Positions 10,560-22,782 are shown, counted from the stretch's first letter. The stretch: DNA of 64,000 bases from an uncultured Pseudomonadota bacterium (GCA_903829815.1 CAIKRR010000045.1:1-64000); one strand, 5' to 3'. Made by a program: numbers and translations. Notes: generated by a model from the letters alone, not told the origin.

Positions 10560-12203
10560 CTACCTCGAGTAAAGGCGAAATCTTTCGCGGTCCCGGGGGC
10601 GGCTCGCCTCCCAGACAATGCGCCATGGGCCCGCCAGGTCGATCTCGGGATCATCGGCATAGCGCTGAATGAGCAGCGCGTTGCACGACTCGCCCGAGTC
10701 TGCAGCCAGGGATTCAGCCGTTCGAGCCCGGGTTGTGAAGCCCCCATGATAGTGGAACATCGCGCGCTGGACTTCGCCCAGTCCGAGCGAGTCGACGCAG
10801 TGGGTCTGGGTCGGCAAGTGGTCGCGGATGCCCTCGGCCACCAGACGATACGACTTGCCGTAATCGATCCAGTGAATGCCCAGCAAGAGCACGACCGCCG
10901 CTGTCGTGGTGACGGCGCCGGTCCACAGGGGGATTTCGCACAGTGCCGCCAATCGGGTACGCCTGACCAGCCCCACCCACAGACCGGTGGCCGCAATGGC
11001 GAGCAGGGCGAGCGCGGGCGAAACGACATGCCTGTATCCGGGCTCGAGGCGCGAGGCCGCATTGGCCAGACCAGCGGGTACACCCAGCCCCGTAGCGATC
11101 CAGACCAGCCAGAGCGCGGCGATCAGAAGGCTGAAGGTCATGACGCTGAACCATGCCAGTGCATTGGCTGCGCCACGCCGCAGTTGCAAGGCGGCCAGTC
11201 CGGCCGGTATCGACAAGGGGGCGAGCAGGGCAAGCAGATCGACAGGCCGCGGTGCTGGGTTCAGTACCAGCAGCACAATCGAGACCAGCGCGATGGCCAG
11301 AGGCACGATGGCGCCTATATCGCGCAACTCGCGGCGGTTGTGCCAGGCAACCCACAGGGCGAGTGGCGAGGCCGGCCAGGTCGTCCAGGCAAGAGTCTTC
11401 AGATGTTCAACCGTCAGCCTTCCCTGTGGCAGGGCACTTGCCAGCGTCGACTGGACATGCGTCCAGGCATCGAGGTAGTCGGGCGCCATCAGGGTGAGCG
11501 CCACGATCCAGGGTGCAGCGAGCACCGCGGCGGCGGCCAGCCCGGTGCCGGTTGCCTGCAGAAGGAAGCGGCTGCGTCGCATCCGGGCAAAGGCCAGCAG
11601 GGCCAGGAGCGCGATGATCGGGGGTAGTACCGCCCGCACGCCAATGGACAGAAACGCGACGGCCAGTGCAGTTCCCAGCACCAGGCCACCCTTGGTTGGT
11701 TTCTTCCAGGCGATGGCGACCCCGTAACAGAAGGCGGCCACCGCAGCCAGCGCAAGGGTCTCGGGGGCGCAGGCGCGGGATTGCAGCACCATGCCCCCAC
11801 AGCCCAGGAGGGTGAGGCAGGCGAGGTCTCCGGCTCGCTTGCCGTAGAGTTCGCGCGCGCACAAGCGGGTGAAATACAAGGCAGCCCCGATCGAGATCAG
11901 ACTCGCCACGCGCGCGCCATCGTGCAGGGCAAGCACGGGCTCGAGCATCCGGGCGCACAGGGCTGCCAGCCAGTAGTACAGCGGTCCGTCTCGCAGCCAG
12001 GGTTCGCCCGCCAGCGATGGCGTGAGCCAGGCCCCGTGATCCAGAAAGCCGTACACCACACCGAAGGCAATGGCGTCATCGGACTTCCATGGGTCGTGCC
12101 CGATCAGGCCAGGCAGCAGGAAGACCGCGACCAGCAGGCCTGACCACCGGCCGGACAGCGGCAGGGGTGAGGGCATGCCATGGCGGCGAGTGGCGGCGAT
12201 CAT
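10560..12203 (-). CDS. GT39/ArnT-like membrane glycosyltransferase family protein
   Basis: Multiple hydrophobic segments and the DDAIAFGVVYGFLDHGAWLTPSLAGEPWLRDGPLYYW N-terminal PMT-like motif. Start uncertain (12245, 12203 or 12176). Confidence 0.65.
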   Translation of the reverse strand: MIAATRRHGMPSPLPLSGRWSGLLVAVFLLPGLIGHDPWKSDDAIAFGVVYGFLDHGAWLTPSLAGEPWLRDGPLYYWLAALCARMLEPVLALHDGARVASLISIGAALYFTRLCARELYGKRAGDLACLTLLGCGGMVLQSRACAPETLALAAVAAFCYGVAIAWKKPTKGGLVLGTALAVAFLSIGVRAVLPPIIALLALLAFARMRRSRFLLQATGTGLAAAAVLAAPWIVALTLMAPDYLDAWTHVQSTLASALPQGRLTVEHLKTLAWTTWPASPLALWVAWHNRRELRDIGAIVPLAIALVSIVLLVLNPAPRPVDLLALLAPLSIPAGLAALQLRRGAANALAWFSVMTFSLLIAALWLVWIATGLGVPAGLANAASRLEPGYRHVVSPALALLAIAATGLWVGLVRRTRLAALCEIPLWTGAVTTTAAVVLLLGIHWIDYGKSYRLVAEGIRDHLPTQTHCVDSLGLGEVQRAMFHYHGGFTTRARTAESLAADSGESCNALLIQRYADDPEIDLAGPWRIVWEASRPRDRERFRLYSR

Positions 12204-12271
12204 GCGGTCATGGTGACATGGCTGTGGCAATGACTGCCATGCCATCGGCCTGCCGGTCGGGCAGAACCAAC

Positions 12272-12298
12272 AAAAAAGGCAGCCGAGGCTGCCTTTTC
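12272..12298 (-). terminator. Intrinsic terminator downstream of rpmE
   Basis: Minus strand reads AAAAGGCAGCC-TC-GGCTGCCTTTTTTG: perfect stem followed by a U tract. Confidence 0.85.
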
Positions 12299-12318
12299 AT
12301 CACCGATGGCATTGCCCA

Positions 12319-12543
12319 TCAGGCACTGGTGGCCGGCGCAGTCTTGCGCGAGTAGCGCTGATTGAACTTCTCGATCCGGCCGGCGGTGTCGAGCACCTTC
12401 TGCTTGCCGGTGTAGAAGGGGTGACATGCCGAGCACACTTCGACATGCAGGGGCTTGTGCAGTGTCGAGCCGGTGGCAAACACGCTGCCGCAGCTGCAGC
12501 TGACCTGAACCTGATTGTATCCGGGGTGAATGCCGTCTTTCAT
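12319..12543 (-). CDS. rpmE: 50S ribosomal protein L31 (zinc-binding C+ type)
   Basis: [64 protein letters not shown]. Confidence 0.95.
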   Translation of the reverse strand: MKDGIHPGYNQVQVSCSCGSVFATGSTLHKPLHVEVCSACHPFYTGKQKVLDTAGRIEKFNQRYSRKTAPATSA

Positions 12544-12676
12544 GATCTTCCTCGAGGTGAGGCTCGGTTTCGTGTTCGGTCGGCATCCGGAAGCGGGTGC
12601 AGATATCCGGACAGTTTCGAGCCAGGGGAACCCACCTATTATCAACCAGCCGGAACCCGCTGGCAAATCAGGATCC

Positions 12677-13936
12677 TCAGCCGCGCTTCATCGAATCGAA
12701 GAATTGCGCATTGCTCTTGGTTGCCTTGATCCGGTCGAGCAGAAACTCCATCGCCTCGAGGTCATCCATCGGGTAGAGCACCTTGCGCAACACCCAGATC
12801 TTGGAGAGAACCTCCTGCGGGATCAGCAACTCTTCGCGCCGGGTACCGGAGCGATTGACGTTGATCGCCGGGAATATCCGTTTCTCGTACATCCGGCGGT
12901 CGAGGTGGATTTCCATGTTGCCGGTGCCCTTGAATTCCTCGTAGATCACCTCATCCATGCGTGATCCGGTGTCGATGAGGGCGGTGGCCAGAATCGTGAG
13001 CGACCCACCTTCCTCGACATTGCGGGCAGCGCCGAAGAAGCGCTTGGGCCGCTGCAGGGCATTGGCGTCGACACCACCGGTGAGAACCTTGCCTGAGGCT
13101 GGCACCACCGTGTTGTAAGCCCGTGCCAGACGTGTGATCGAGTCGAGCAGGATCACGACGTCGCGCTTGTGTTCGACCAGGCGCTTGGCCTTTTCGATGA
13201 CCATCTCGGCCACCTGGACGTGCCGGGTGGCCGGTTCGTCGAAGGTCGAGGCAACCACTTCGCCCTTCACCGAGCGCTGCATTTCGGTGACTTCCTCGGG
13301 TCGCTCGTCGATGAGCAGCACGATCAGCATCACTTCCGGGTAGTTGGTCGTGATGGCGTGAGCCATCTGCTGCAGCATCACGGTCTTGCCCGCCTTGGGT
13401 GGGGAGACGATCAGTCCGCGCTGGCCTTTGCCGATCGGGGCAATGATGTCGATGATGCGGCTGGCGATGTTTTCCTCAGCCTTGATGTCCCGTTCGAGGC
13501 GGAAGACTTCGTCGGGGTGCAGCGGTGTGAGATTCTCGAACAGGATCTTGTTCTTGGTCGACTCCGGAGCCTCGCCATTGACGCGGTCGACCTTGACCAG
13601 TGCGAAGTACCGCTCGCCATCCTTCGGCGTACGTACCTCGCCCTCGATCGAGTCACCCGTGTGCAGGTTGAACCGGCGAATCTGCGACGGACTGACGTAG
13701 ATGTCGTCCGGATTGGCCAGGTAGGAGGTGTCGGGGGAGCGCAGGAATCCGAAGCCGTCGGGCAGCACTTCAAGCGTGCCATCACCGAAGACGGCCTCTC
13801 CCTGGCGAGACCGGTTCTTCAGGATTGCGAAGATGAGTTCCTGCTTGCGCATCCGGTTCGCACCTTCGATGTCGAACTGGACAGCCATTTCGATCAGCTG
13901 GCTGACATGATGAGTCTTGAGTTCAGATAGCTGCAT
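12677..13936 (-). CDS. rho: Transcription termination factor Rho
   Basis: [18 protein letters not shown]...[31 protein letters not shown]...[16 protein letters not shown]...[14 protein letters not shown]. Confidence 0.98.
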   Translation of the reverse strand: MQLSELKTHHVSQLIEMAVQFDIEGANRMRKQELIFAILKNRSRQGEAVFGDGTLEVLPDGFGFLRSPDTSYLANPDDIYVSPSQIRRFNLHTGDSIEGEVRTPKDGERYFALVKVDRVNGEAPESTKNKILFENLTPLHPDEVFRLERDIKAEENIASRIIDIIAPIGKGQRGLIVSPPKAGKTVMLQQMAHAITTNYPEVMLIVLLIDERPEEVTEMQRSVKGEVVASTFDEPATRHVQVAEMVIEKAKRLVEHKRDVVILLDSITRLARAYNTVVPASGKVLTGGVDANALQRPKRFFGAARNVEEGGSLTILATALIDTGSRMDEVIYEEFKGTGNMEIHLDRRMYEKRIFPAINVNRSGTRREELLIPQEVLSKIWVLRKVLYPMDDLEAMEFLLDRIKATKSNAQFFDSMKRG

Positions 13937-14119
13937 GGAGGATCCGGCTAGGAGAGTGGGTGACCGGCCGAGGCAGCCTTCGCCCGCAGGGCGGGCGTGA
14001 TGAAGGGCATGCCGAAATCGACTGGAGTCTTGCTGCGCCGCGAATCGGGCGCTGCGAAATGCGCGTCACAGCCCACAGGTCAGTGAGCGGACGGGCTTTG
14101 GCTGATCAGGCTAACGACT

Positions 14120-14446
14120 TCAGATGTTGCTGTCAAGGAAGGCCACGAGTTGCGACTTTGATAGCGCGCCGACCTTGAAGGCTTCCATATTGCCGTTCTT
14201 GAACAGCATCAGGGTCGGAATGCCGCGCACATTGAAACGATGCGGCACTTCCTGATTGTCGTCGATGTTCAGCTTGGCAACCTTGATTCGGCCCTGGTAC
14301 TCGCGTGCGACCTCATCGAGCAGTGGGGCAATCGCCTTGCACGGGCCGCACCACTCGGCCCAGTAGTCGACCAGTACCGGCATGTCGGACTTCAGGACAT
14401 CCGGTTCGAAACTCTGATCGGTGACGTGATGAATCAGTTCGCTCAT
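14120..14446 (-). CDS. trxA: Thioredoxin
   Basis: [48 protein letters not shown] active site. Confidence 0.97.
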   Translation of the reverse strand: MSELIHHVTDQSFEPDVLKSDMPVLVDYWAEWCGPCKAIAPLLDEVAREYQGRIKVAKLNIDDNQEVPHRFNVRGIPTLMLFKNGNMEAFKVGALSKSQLVAFLDSNI

Positions 14447-14626
14447 GGACAGGTATCTCTCAGGGTGGGTGGCGAGGAAGGCATGCACGTCGCGGCTTGC
14501 CGGCGGACGCCCTGCAGACAATCCTAGCGAAAAACGCACGGCAAGACATGATCGAACCCGGTGCCGACCCGATCCATCTGCGCGGATGCTACCATTAACG
14601 CTTTCGAATCAGGGGTTTGTGAACTC

Positions 14627-14953
14627 ATGACCTATGTTGTCACATCGGCCTGCATTCGCTGCAAGTACACCGATTGCGTCGACGTCTGCCCGGTCGACTG
14701 CTTCAGGGAGGGGCCGACCATGCTGGTCATCGACCCCGACGAGTGCATCGACTGCACCCTGTGCGTGGCCGAGTGCCCGGTGGATGCCATCCTCGCCGCC
14801 GACGATGTGCCGCAGGACGAGCGGGAATTCATCAGCATCAATCGCGATCGTGCAGTGCTCTGGCCGCGTATCACCGAGCGCCATGCGGCGCCCCCGGATG
14901 CCGATGACTGGGCTCATCGTGCAGGCAAGCGTGCGATGCTTGACGCCGGCTGA
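14627..14953 (+). CDS. fdxA: Ferredoxin, 7Fe-8S/8Fe FdxA type
   Basis: MTYVVTSACIRCKYTDCVDVCPVDCFREGPTMLVIDPDECIDCTLCVAECPVDAI. Confidence 0.95.
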   Translation: MTYVVTSACIRCKYTDCVDVCPVDCFREGPTMLVIDPDECIDCTLCVAECPVDAILAADDVPQDEREFISINRDRAVLWPRITERHAAPPDADDWAHRAGKRAMLDAG

Positions 14954-15098
14954 GGCGGCATACACCTCGGGGTGGTCAGCTGACTGAGGGCTTACATCAG
15001 GAACTGGCCCGAGGCGTGACCCTGCGCCCGGGAGCGACGCCGAACGCGGCGTGCTAAAGTCGTGAACCCCCTAGACCCTTCGGCAGGCACATTCGTCA

Positions 15099-16211
15099 AT
15101 GTCCGGGAATACCTTTGGCCAGCTCTTTACCGTCACCTCGGCAGGGGAGAGCCATGGCGGAGGCTATGTGGGCATTGTCGACGGTTGTCCGCCCGGGCTC
15201 GAGCTCGCCGAGGCCGACCTGCAGCGCGACCTCGACCGGCGTCGTCCGGGCACCTCGCGACATGTCACGCAGCGCCGCGAGTCCGATACCGTGGAAATAC
15301 TCTCGGGCGTCTACGAGGGCCGCACCACGGGCACCGCCATCGGATTTCTGATCCGCAACGAGGATCAGAAGAGTCGCGATTACGCCGCGATTGCCGACCG
15401 GTTTCGACCGGGGCATGCCGACTATGCCTACTGGCGCAAGTACGGCATCCGTGACCCTCGGGGCGGCGGGCGTGCGTCGGCCCGTGAAACGCTCGTGCGC
15501 GTCGCCGCCGGTGCCATTGCCCGCAAGTGGCTGGCGCTGCGCTTTGGCGTGATCGTGCGGGGACACATGACACAGCTCGGGCCGATCGACATCGGCTTTC
15601 GCAGCTGGGCCGATGTGCCTTCCAATCCCTTTTTCTCGGCTGACGCGCAGGCAGTGCCTGCACTCGAGGCCTACATGGATGAACTGCGCCGCGACGGCGA
15701 TTCGTGTGGCGCGCGCATCCGTGTCGTTGCATCCGGCGTTCCGCCTGGTTGGGGTGAGCCTGTCTACGGCCGGCTCGACGCCGATATCGCTGCGGCCATG
15801 ATGGGAATCAATGCGGTCAAGGGGGTGGAGATTGGCGCCGGCTTTGCAAGTATTGCCCAGCGTGGCAGCGTCCATGGCGACGAGATGACGCCGGCGGGTT
15901 TCCGCTCGAACAACGCCGGTGGTGTCCTGGGCGGCATCTCGACCGGGCAGGATGTGGTGGTCTCCATTGCCTTGAAGCCGACATCGAGCATTCGCATCGA
16001 GCGCGCTTCGATCGATACGGCCGGCCAGCCGGTCAGCGTGGCGACCCTGGGGCGCCATGACCCTTGCGTCGGCATTCGGGCGACGCCTGTGGCCGAGGCC
16101 ATGCTCGCCCTGGTTCTCATGGATCAGGCACTGCGCGATCGTGCCCAGAACGCCGATGTGACGCACGCCATCGCCCCGATTCCGGCGCATCGCGACGGCG
16201 AAGCCGGCTGA
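15099..16211 (+). CDS. aroC: Chorismate synthase
   Basis: [78 protein letters not shown]. Confidence 0.97.
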   Translation: MSGNTFGQLFTVTSAGESHGGGYVGIVDGCPPGLELAEADLQRDLDRRRPGTSRHVTQRRESDTVEILSGVYEGRTTGTAIGFLIRNEDQKSRDYAAIADRFRPGHADYAYWRKYGIRDPRGGGRASARETLVRVAAGAIARKWLALRFGVIVRGHMTQLGPIDIGFRSWADVPSNPFFSADAQAVPALEAYMDELRRDGDSCGARIRVVASGVPPGWGEPVYGRLDADIAAAMMGINAVKGVEIGAGFASIAQRGSVHGDEMTPAGFRSNNAGGVLGGISTGQDVVVSIALKPTSSIRIERASIDTAGQPVSVATLGRHDPCVGIRATPVAEAMLALVLMDQALRDRAQNADVTHAIAPIPAHRDGEAG

Positions 16212-16225
16212 GCGCCCTGCGCGTC

Positions 16226-17374
16226 ATGGCCGCACCTGCCCTGTCGCTGCGGCTGGGGGCAATCTACTTCAGCTATTTCGTCTACGTCGGTGCCTCGGGT
16301 CCCTACCTGTCGCTCTATCTTGCCTGGTTGGGGCGCAGCGCGGCCCAGATCGGTCTGCTGTTGGGGGCGATGCAATGTGCGCGCATCGTCGCCCCGACCC
16401 TCTGGGCGCACGCTGCAGCCCGCACGGCACGTCCAGTGCGCACACTGCGCCTGTCGCTGCTCCTGGGCTTGCTCATCCTGTCGGCCTTGCCCTTCGTCGA
16501 TTCGCTGGTCTTGATGGCTGCGGTGCTGTTTGCCCAGGCGATCTGCGCTGGTGGCGCGATGCCGCTGGTCGAATCACTCACCATGGCGGCGGTGCGCTCG
16601 CGTCCGGCAGCGTATGGCGGGATTCGGCTCTGGGGCTCGGTGGGCTTCATCTGCGCGGTCACGCTGGTGGGCATGCAGCTCGATCGCTTCGGCGTCGGAT
16701 CTCTGATCGCGACGCTGGTCATCGCGCTGATGGCTGCGCTCGGATGCGCCTGCACGCTTGCCGATGAGTCGGGTGCACCCCGCGCCTCGGTCGAACCCTG
16801 GCATGCGCTGCTGCGCAATCGTGCCGTGGCGCGTCTGCTGCTTGCCTGCTTTCTCATGAATGTGGCGCACGGTCCCTTTTACGCCTTCTTCTCGATCCAC
16901 CTGGCCTCGCTCGATTTCAGCACGACCGGTATCGGTCTGCTGTGGTCGGTAGGGGTTCTCGCCGAGATCAGCGTCTTCTGGCTGCAGCCGCGCTGGGCCG
17001 GGCGCTGGTCGATGGAGCGGGTGCACGCGTTCAGCCTTGCCTGCGCTGTCGTGCGGTTTGCCCTGATCGCGCTGTGCGCTGGCAGCCTGCCCGCGCTGCT
17101 CCTTGCGCAACTGCTGCACGCAGCCACCTTTGGTACCTGGCATGTCTCGGCGCTGGCCATCCTGCAGCGCGAGTGTCCCGAGGCGAACCGGGGGCAGGCG
17201 CAGGCACTCTACATGGGGGTGTCTTTCGGGGCAGGTGGCATGATTGGTTCTTTGTTGAGCGGTGCTCTCTGGGATGCGCTCGGTGCCTGGACATTTCTGG
17301 GTGCTGCGGGGTGTGCACTCATGGGCTTGCTGGTGTTTGCCGGTCGCGGCAGAATCGGTACAGCTCATTCTTGA
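16226..17374 (+). CDS. MFS transporter, 3-phenylpropionate transporter (HcaT)-like
   Basis: MAAPALSLRLGAIYFSYFVYVGASGPYLSLYLAWLGRSAAQIGLLLGAMQ; 12-TM hydrophobicity pattern. Confidence 0.8.
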   Translation: MAAPALSLRLGAIYFSYFVYVGASGPYLSLYLAWLGRSAAQIGLLLGAMQCARIVAPTLWAHAAARTARPVRTLRLSLLLGLLILSALPFVDSLVLMAAVLFAQAICAGGAMPLVESLTMAAVRSRPAAYGGIRLWGSVGFICAVTLVGMQLDRFGVGSLIATLVIALMAALGCACTLADESGAPRASVEPWHALLRNRAVARLLLACFLMNVAHGPFYAFFSIHLASLDFSTTGIGLLWSVGVLAEISVFWLQPRWAGRWSMERVHAFSLACAVVRFALIALCAGSLPALLLAQLLHAATFGTWHVSALAILQRECPEANRGQAQALYMGVSFGAGGMIGSLLSGALWDALGAWTFLGAAGCALMGLLVFAGRGRIGTAHS

Positions 17375-17397
17375 GTCTTCCCGACAACAGGCGCACC

Positions 17398-18351
17398 ATG
17401 CCCTCAAGCCAATCACCGCGCTGCCATCCCGATGGACCGATCCGATCGCGGTGGCTGGCGCCGCTGGGGGTCTGGGCGGTGCTGGTCTCGGTGATGGTGG
17501 CTGCCTGCAGCAGCACCACGACCGGTGGGATGGTAGGCGCCGATCGCAGTCAGTTTCTCCTCGTATCTGCCGAGGACATGAACCGCGGTGCCGCCATTGC
17601 CTACGCGCAGACGCTCGGTCAGGCGCGAGAAAAGTCCGCTCTCAATGTCGATGCTCGTCAGACCGTGCGCATCCGACGCATTGCGGCGCGACTGATTCCG
17701 CAGACGGCGGTGTTCAGAACGGACGCGACGCGCTGGTCCTGGGAAGTCAATGTGCTTGCCAGCAGCGAGGTCAATGCCTGGTGCATGCCCGGAGGCAAGA
17801 TCGCGGTTTACACCGGCATCCTCGACCAGTTGAAGCTCACCGACGACGAAGCCGCGGCGGTGATGGGACACGAGATCGCGCACGCCCTGCGCGAGCACAG
17901 TCGCGAACGCGCTTCCCAGCAGGCTGCGTCTCAGGCCGTCCTCGGCGTCGCCGCAGCGGCCATTGGCCTGGGCGGGATTGGCCAGAGCCTTGCCGGCACC
18001 GTGGCCAAGGTGACCTTCGAGTTGCCCAATTCAAGGCTCCAGGAGACCGAAGCCGACCGTATGGGGGTCGAACTCTCGGCGCGTGCCGGTTTTGACCCCG
18101 CAGCGGCCATCACGCTGTGGCAAAAGATGGGGCGCCTTGGGGGGCAGAAGCAGCCACAGATCCTCTCGACGCATCCCTCTGACGACAGTCGCATGGCCGA
18201 TCTGGCGGTCTACGCCCAGCGGGTTCAGCCCCTGTACCAGGCAGCACGTGCCGGAATGACGGTGCCACCGTCACCGTCATCGCCGGCCGCTGCCGCAGTG
18301 CCTGGGGTGCCTGCCCCACGGCTTCCTGCCGCCGCGTCGCCGGGGACTTGA
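17398..18351 (+). CDS. M48-family metalloprotease, lipoprotein
   Basis: Lipobox VAAC after N-terminal hydrophobic segment; MGHEIAHALREHSRERAS (HExxH); ETEADRMG. Confidence 0.9.
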   Translation: MPSSQSPRCHPDGPIRSRWLAPLGVWAVLVSVMVAACSSTTTGGMVGADRSQFLLVSAEDMNRGAAIAYAQTLGQAREKSALNVDARQTVRIRRIAARLIPQTAVFRTDATRWSWEVNVLASSEVNAWCMPGGKIAVYTGILDQLKLTDDEAAAVMGHEIAHALREHSRERASQQAASQAVLGVAAAAIGLGGIGQSLAGTVAKVTFELPNSRLQETEADRMGVELSARAGFDPAAAITLWQKMGRLGGQKQPQILSTHPSDDSRMADLAVYAQRVQPLYQAARAGMTVPPSPSSPAAAAVPGVPAPRLPAAASPGT

Positions 18352-18380
18352 TTCTTGGGCGCATCGCCGGTGGCTATAAT
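18352..18380 (+). promoter_or_regulatory. Candidate sigma70 promoter for the leuCDB-asd... cluster
   Basis: TTCTTG (18352-18357), 17 bp, TATAAT (18375-18380), about 55 bp before the leuC ATG. Confidence 0.6.
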
Positions 18381-18436
18381 GGCCGACCGCCATGCGTACC
18401 AGTCTTGGTGGGCCTCGACCCCTCACAGGTGCCCGA

Positions 18437-19843
18437 ATGCTGCAGAGAACGCTGTACGACAAGTTGTGGGATGACCATGCGGTGCATGCCGAAGATGACG
18501 GCACGACGCTGCTCTACATAGACCGTCAACTGGTCCACGAGGTGACCAGCGCCCAGGCCTTCGAGGGCCTGCGCCTCGCCCGGCGCAAGCCCTGGCGCAT
18601 CGATGCCAATCTGGCGGTGGCCGATCACAACGTGCCGACAACCGATCGCTCCAAAGGTATCGATGACGTGGTGGCGCGTCTGCAGATCGAGACGCTCGAT
18701 CGCAATTGCGAGGAGTCGGGCATCGTCGAATTCCGCATGAACGACCCACGTCAGGGCATCGTGCACGTCATCGGACCGGAGCAGGGAGCGACGCTGCCCG
18801 GCATGACGGTCGTGTGCGGCGACTCCCACACCAGCACGCACGGTGCCTTTGGCTGTCTGGCCTTTGGTATCGGCACCTCCGAGGTCGAGCACGTGCTCGC
18901 CACGCAGACGCTGGTGGCCAAGAAGTCGCGCAACATGCTTGTGCTGTTCAACGGACGTCCGGGGCGCGGGGTGACCGCCAAGGATCTCGCGCTGGCGCTG
19001 ATCGGCCAGATTGGTACTGCCGGTGGCACCGGCTATACGATCGAGTATGCCGGCACCGCCATCGAGGGTCTGTCGATGGAAGGGCGCATGACCTTGTGCA
19101 ATATGTCGATCGAGGCTGGCGCACGCGCCGGACTGGTTGCGGTTGACGAGACCACCATCACCTACATGCGTGGTCGCCCCTTCGGGCCTGGCCCGGCCTA
19201 CTGGAATCGTGCCGCCGATTACTGGCGCACCTTGCGCAGCGACCCGGGCGCGCGGTTCGATCGCGTGGTCGAGATCGATGCCTCCCAGATCGTGCCGCAG
19301 GTGACCTGGGGTACTTCGCCCGAGATGGTCGTGCCGGTGGACGGCCGGGTGCCCGACCCCGACCGCGAGCGCGATCCGGTTCGTCGCGAGGGTATGGAGC
19401 GGGCGCTTACCTACATGGGGCTGGAGCCCAACACGCCGATTGAGTCGATTCGTGTGGACAAGGTCTTCATCGGCTCGTGCACCAACTCGCGTATCGAGGA
19501 TCTGCGTGCGGCGGCGGCGGTGGTACGAGGCCGTCGCAAGGCCCAGAACGTGAAGCTGGTGCTGATCGTTCCCGGCAGCGGGCTGGTGAAGCGTCAGGCC
19601 GAGCAGGAAGGGCTTGATCGCATTTTCCGCGATGCCGGGTTCGAATGGCGTGAGCCAGGGTGCTCGATGTGCCTGGGCATGAATGCCGATGTGCTGCTGG
19701 CAGGGGAGCGCTGCGCCTCGACCTCGAATCGAAACTTCGAGGGCCGCCAGGGTGCGGGCGGTCGCACCCACCTGGTTTCCCCCGAAATGGCAGCGGCTGC
19801 GGCCATCGAGGGTCATTTCGTCGACGTGCGCCGCTGGCGCTGA
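18437..19843 (+). CDS. leuC: 3-isopropylmalate dehydratase large subunit
   Basis: [46 protein letters not shown]...[13 protein letters not shown]...[12 protein letters not shown]. Confidence 0.97.
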   Translation: MLQRTLYDKLWDDHAVHAEDDGTTLLYIDRQLVHEVTSAQAFEGLRLARRKPWRIDANLAVADHNVPTTDRSKGIDDVVARLQIETLDRNCEESGIVEFRMNDPRQGIVHVIGPEQGATLPGMTVVCGDSHTSTHGAFGCLAFGIGTSEVEHVLATQTLVAKKSRNMLVLFNGRPGRGVTAKDLALALIGQIGTAGGTGYTIEYAGTAIEGLSMEGRMTLCNMSIEAGARAGLVAVDETTITYMRGRPFGPGPAYWNRAADYWRTLRSDPGARFDRVVEIDASQIVPQVTWGTSPEMVVPVDGRVPDPDRERDPVRREGMERALTYMGLEPNTPIESIRVDKVFIGSCTNSRIEDLRAAAAVVRGRRKAQNVKLVLIVPGSGLVKRQAEQEGLDRIFRDAGFEWREPGCSMCLGMNADVLLAGERCASTSNRNFEGRQGAGGRTHLVSPEMAAAAAIEGHFVDVRRWR

Positions 19844-19875
19844 GTCGCGCCCGCGAACGCGCGACAGGAGAACAC

Positions 19876-20523
19876 ATGGACAAGTTCATCACGCACCAGG
19901 GTATCGTGGCGCCGCTCGATCGGGCCAATGTCGATACGGATGCCATCATTCCGAAGCAGTTTCTGAAGTCGATCAAGCGCAGCGGCTTTGGCCCCAATCT
20001 GTTCGACTCCTGGCGTTATCTCGATGTCGGCGAACCCGACAGCGACAACAGTGGGCGTCCGCTCAACCCGGATTTCATCCTCAACCAGGAGCGTTACAAG
20101 GGCGCCTCGATCCTGCTCGCGCGCAAGAACTTCGGCTGCGGGTCGAGCCGCGAACACGCGCCCTGGGCACTGTGCGACTACGGCTTCAAGGTGGTCATTG
20201 CACCCTCCTACGGCGAGATCTTCTTCAACAACTCGTTCAAGACCGGCTTCCTGCCCATCGTGTTGCCCGAGTCGCAGATTGACCGGCTGTTCCATGAGGT
20301 CTTTGCCTTCCCGGGTTTCCGGCTCACGGTTGACCTGCAGGCGCAGACCGTGTCGACCGGTGACGGTACGGCCATGCCTTTCGAGGTCGACGCCTTCCGC
20401 AAGTATTGCCTGCTCAATGGCCTCGATGACATCGGGCTCACGCTGCGCAACGCCGAGAAGATCCGTGCCTTCGAGGACAAGCGTCGGCTCGCTCAACCCT
20501 GGTTGTTTGGCGCGATCGTCTGA
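19876..20523 (+). CDS. leuD: 3-isopropylmalate dehydratase small subunit
   Basis: [39 protein letters not shown]...[13 protein letters not shown]. Confidence 0.97.
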   Translation: MDKFITHQGIVAPLDRANVDTDAIIPKQFLKSIKRSGFGPNLFDSWRYLDVGEPDSDNSGRPLNPDFILNQERYKGASILLARKNFGCGSSREHAPWALCDYGFKVVIAPSYGEIFFNNSFKTGFLPIVLPESQIDRLFHEVFAFPGFRLTVDLQAQTVSTGDGTAMPFEVDAFRKYCLLNGLDDIGLTLRNAEKIRAFEDKRRLAQPWLFGAIV

Positions 20524-20617
20524 CCGACGCGTCCTGCCGGTTCGTCTTTCGACCCCCTCTCGACCGCCTGGCTGATGGCATCTTGCCAGGGCTCGCACAC
20601 ACCGAACGGAGAATGTG

Positions 20618-21676
20618 ATGAAAGTTGCCGTATTGCCGGGTGACGGCATCGGACCCGAAATCATGCGCGAGGCGCAGCGCGTGTTGCAGCGGGTGCGCCC
20701 AGACATTGCCACCGAATCCGCGCCAGTGGGCGGCGCAGGTTACGAAGCGGCCGGAGACCCCTTGCCGGCCGCTACCCTCGCCCTGGCCCGCGAGTGCGAT
20801 GCCATCCTCTTCGGTGCGGTCGGGCATCCCCGCTACGACACGCTGGAGCGCGCGTTGCGCCCCGAGCAGGGTCTGCTGCGTCTGCGCAAGGAACTCGGCC
20901 TGTTCGCCAACCTGCGCCCGGCAACGGTCTACGCCGAACTGGCCGGTGCTTCAACCCTGCGTCCCGAGGTGGTGGCCGGCATGGACATCCTGATCGTGCG
21001 TGAACTCACCGGAGACATCTATTTCGGTCAGCCGCGCGGGCAGCGTGTGAACGAGCAGGGCGAGCGCGAGGGTTTCAATACCATGCGCTATACCGAGTCG
21101 GAAATCCGGCGCATTGCACGGGTTGGTTTCGAGGCGGCGAGAAAGCGCGGCCATCGGCTGTGCTCGGTTGACAAGGCCAATGTGCTCGAGACAACCGAAC
21201 TGTGGCGCACGGTCGTGACCGAATTGGGCCGCGACTATCCCGATGTCGAACTCAGTCACATGTATGTGGACAACGCTGCCATGCAGTTGCTGCGCAATCC
21301 CAGGCAGTTCGACGTGATGGTCACTGGCAACCTCTTTGGCGACATCCTGTCCGACGAAGCCTCGATGCTGACCGGTTCGATCGGCATGCTGCCCTCGGCC
21401 TCGCTCGATGCCAACGGCAAGGGCATGTACGAGCCGATTCACGGTTCGGCGCCCGACATTGCCGGCAAGGGGCTGGCCAATCCGCTCGCCGCGATCCTGT
21501 CGGCTGGGATGATGTTGCGATACAGCCTGGGGGATGCGGCAGCAGCCGACCGCATCGATGCAGCCGTAAAGGCCGTGCTGGCGCGGGGCTTGCGCACGGC
21601 CGACATCTCCGAGCCTGGCGCGACCCGTGCAGGTACCGAGGCGATGGGGGCGGCCGTTCTCGAGGCTTTGCAGTGA
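20618..21676 (+). CDS. leuB: 3-isopropylmalate dehydrogenase
   Basis: [23 protein letters not shown]...[11 protein letters not shown]...[29 protein letters not shown]. Confidence 0.97.
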   Translation: MKVAVLPGDGIGPEIMREAQRVLQRVRPDIATESAPVGGAGYEAAGDPLPAATLALARECDAILFGAVGHPRYDTLERALRPEQGLLRLRKELGLFANLRPATVYAELAGASTLRPEVVAGMDILIVRELTGDIYFGQPRGQRVNEQGEREGFNTMRYTESEIRRIARVGFEAARKRGHRLCSVDKANVLETTELWRTVVTELGRDYPDVELSHMYVDNAAMQLLRNPRQFDVMVTGNLFGDILSDEASMLTGSIGMLPSASLDANGKGMYEPIHGSAPDIAGKGLANPLAAILSAGMMLRYSLGDAAAADRIDAAVKAVLARGLRTADISEPGATRAGTEAMGAAVLEALQ

Positions 21677-22782
21677 AGCGGGTCGGCATCATCGGATGGC
21701 GCGGCATGGTCGGATCGGTGTTGCTCGATCGGATGCGCGCTGAAGGTGACTTCGCCCTGATCGAGCCGGTCTTCTTCACGACTTCGAGTGTGGGTGCGGC
21801 GGGTCCGGACGTGGGGCAGGGCGCGCAGCCGCTGTCGGATGCGAACGATATCGAGGTCTTGCGTACCTGCGAGATCCTCATCAGTTGTCAGGGGGGGGAT
21901 TACACCCAGGAGATCCATCCGCGCCTGCGGTCGGCGGGCTGGGATGGTTACTGGATCGATGCCGCTTCCACGCTGCGCATGCGAGACGATGCCGTGATCA
22001 TCCTCGACCCGGTCAACCGGGCGGTGATCGACGCAGCCCGTGTTGCGGGCGTGCGTGACTACATCGGCGGCAACTGCACCGTGAGTCTGATGCTCATGGG
22101 CCTGCACGGCCTGTTCAAGGCAGGTCTGGTCGAGTGGATGACGGCCATGACCTACCAGGCGGCCTCGGGCGCAGGGGCGCAGAACATGCGCGAACTGCTC
22201 CAGCAGATGGGATATCTGCACGCGGCGGCTGGCACGGCGCTCGCCGATCCGGCCTCGAGCATTCTCGATATCGATCGGTCGGTTGCTGCTGCCTTGCACG
22301 ATGGCAGCCTGCCGAGTCAGCACTTCGGGGTGGCCCTCGCCGGCAGCCTCATTCCCTGGATCGACAAGGAAGTCGAGAACGGCCAATCGCGCGAAGAGTG
22401 GAAGGCCCAGGCCGAGGGCAACAAGATTCTGGGGCGTTCTGCCCATCCGATTCCGATCGACGGTCTGTGCGTTCGGGTCGGGGCGATGCGCTGCCACAGT
22501 CAGGCCTTGACCATCAAACTCAATCAGGATGTTGCGATTGATGAAGTCGCGGGTATGATCGCGCAGGCCAACCCGTGGGTGAGGCTGGTGCCCAACCGGC
22601 GCGAGGACAGCATCGTGGGCCTGTCGCCCGCTGCCGTCACTGGCACATTGTCGGTGGCGGTTGGTCGTTTGCATGCGCTTTCCATCGGCCCCCGGTACCT
22701 GACGGCCTTCACCGTCGGTGACCAGTTGCTGTGGGGAGCCGCTGAGCCCTTGCGGCGGATGGTTCGAATACTGCTTGACTGA
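21673..22782 (+). CDS. asd: Aspartate-semialdehyde dehydrogenase
   Basis: [17 protein letters not shown]...[17 protein letters not shown]...[22 protein letters not shown] start overlapping leuB stop. Confidence 0.97.
   Translation: MKRVGIIGWRGMVGSVLLDRMRAEGDFALIEPVFFTTSSVGAAGPDVGQGAQPLSDANDIEVLRTCEILISCQGGDYTQEIHPRLRSAGWDGYWIDAASTLRMRDDAVIILDPVNRAVIDAARVAGVRDYIGGNCTVSLMLMGLHGLFKAGLVEWMTAMTYQAASGAGAQNMRELLQQMGYLHAAAGTALADPASSILDIDRSVAAALHDGSLPSQHFGVALAGSLIPWIDKEVENGQSREEWKAQAEGNKILGRSAHPIPIDGLCVRVGAMRCHSQALTIKLNQDVAIDEVAGMIAQANPWVRLVPNRREDSIVGLSPAAVTGTLSVAVGRLHALSIGPRYLTAFTVGDQLLWGAAEPLRRMVRILLD

Noticed and set aside
10455-11627. 390-aa plus-strand ORF opposite the GT39-like gene
   Set aside because: Gln/Arg/Gly-rich shadow frame; the minus-strand frame has coherent transmembrane segments.
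19630-19660. tRNA-like GGTTCGAAT motif
   Set aside because: Lies within leuC coding sequence; no cloverleaf or acceptor stem pairing visible.
18374-19816. 480-aa minus-strand ORF opposite leuC
   Set aside because: Shadow ORF of leuC; no recognisable domain.
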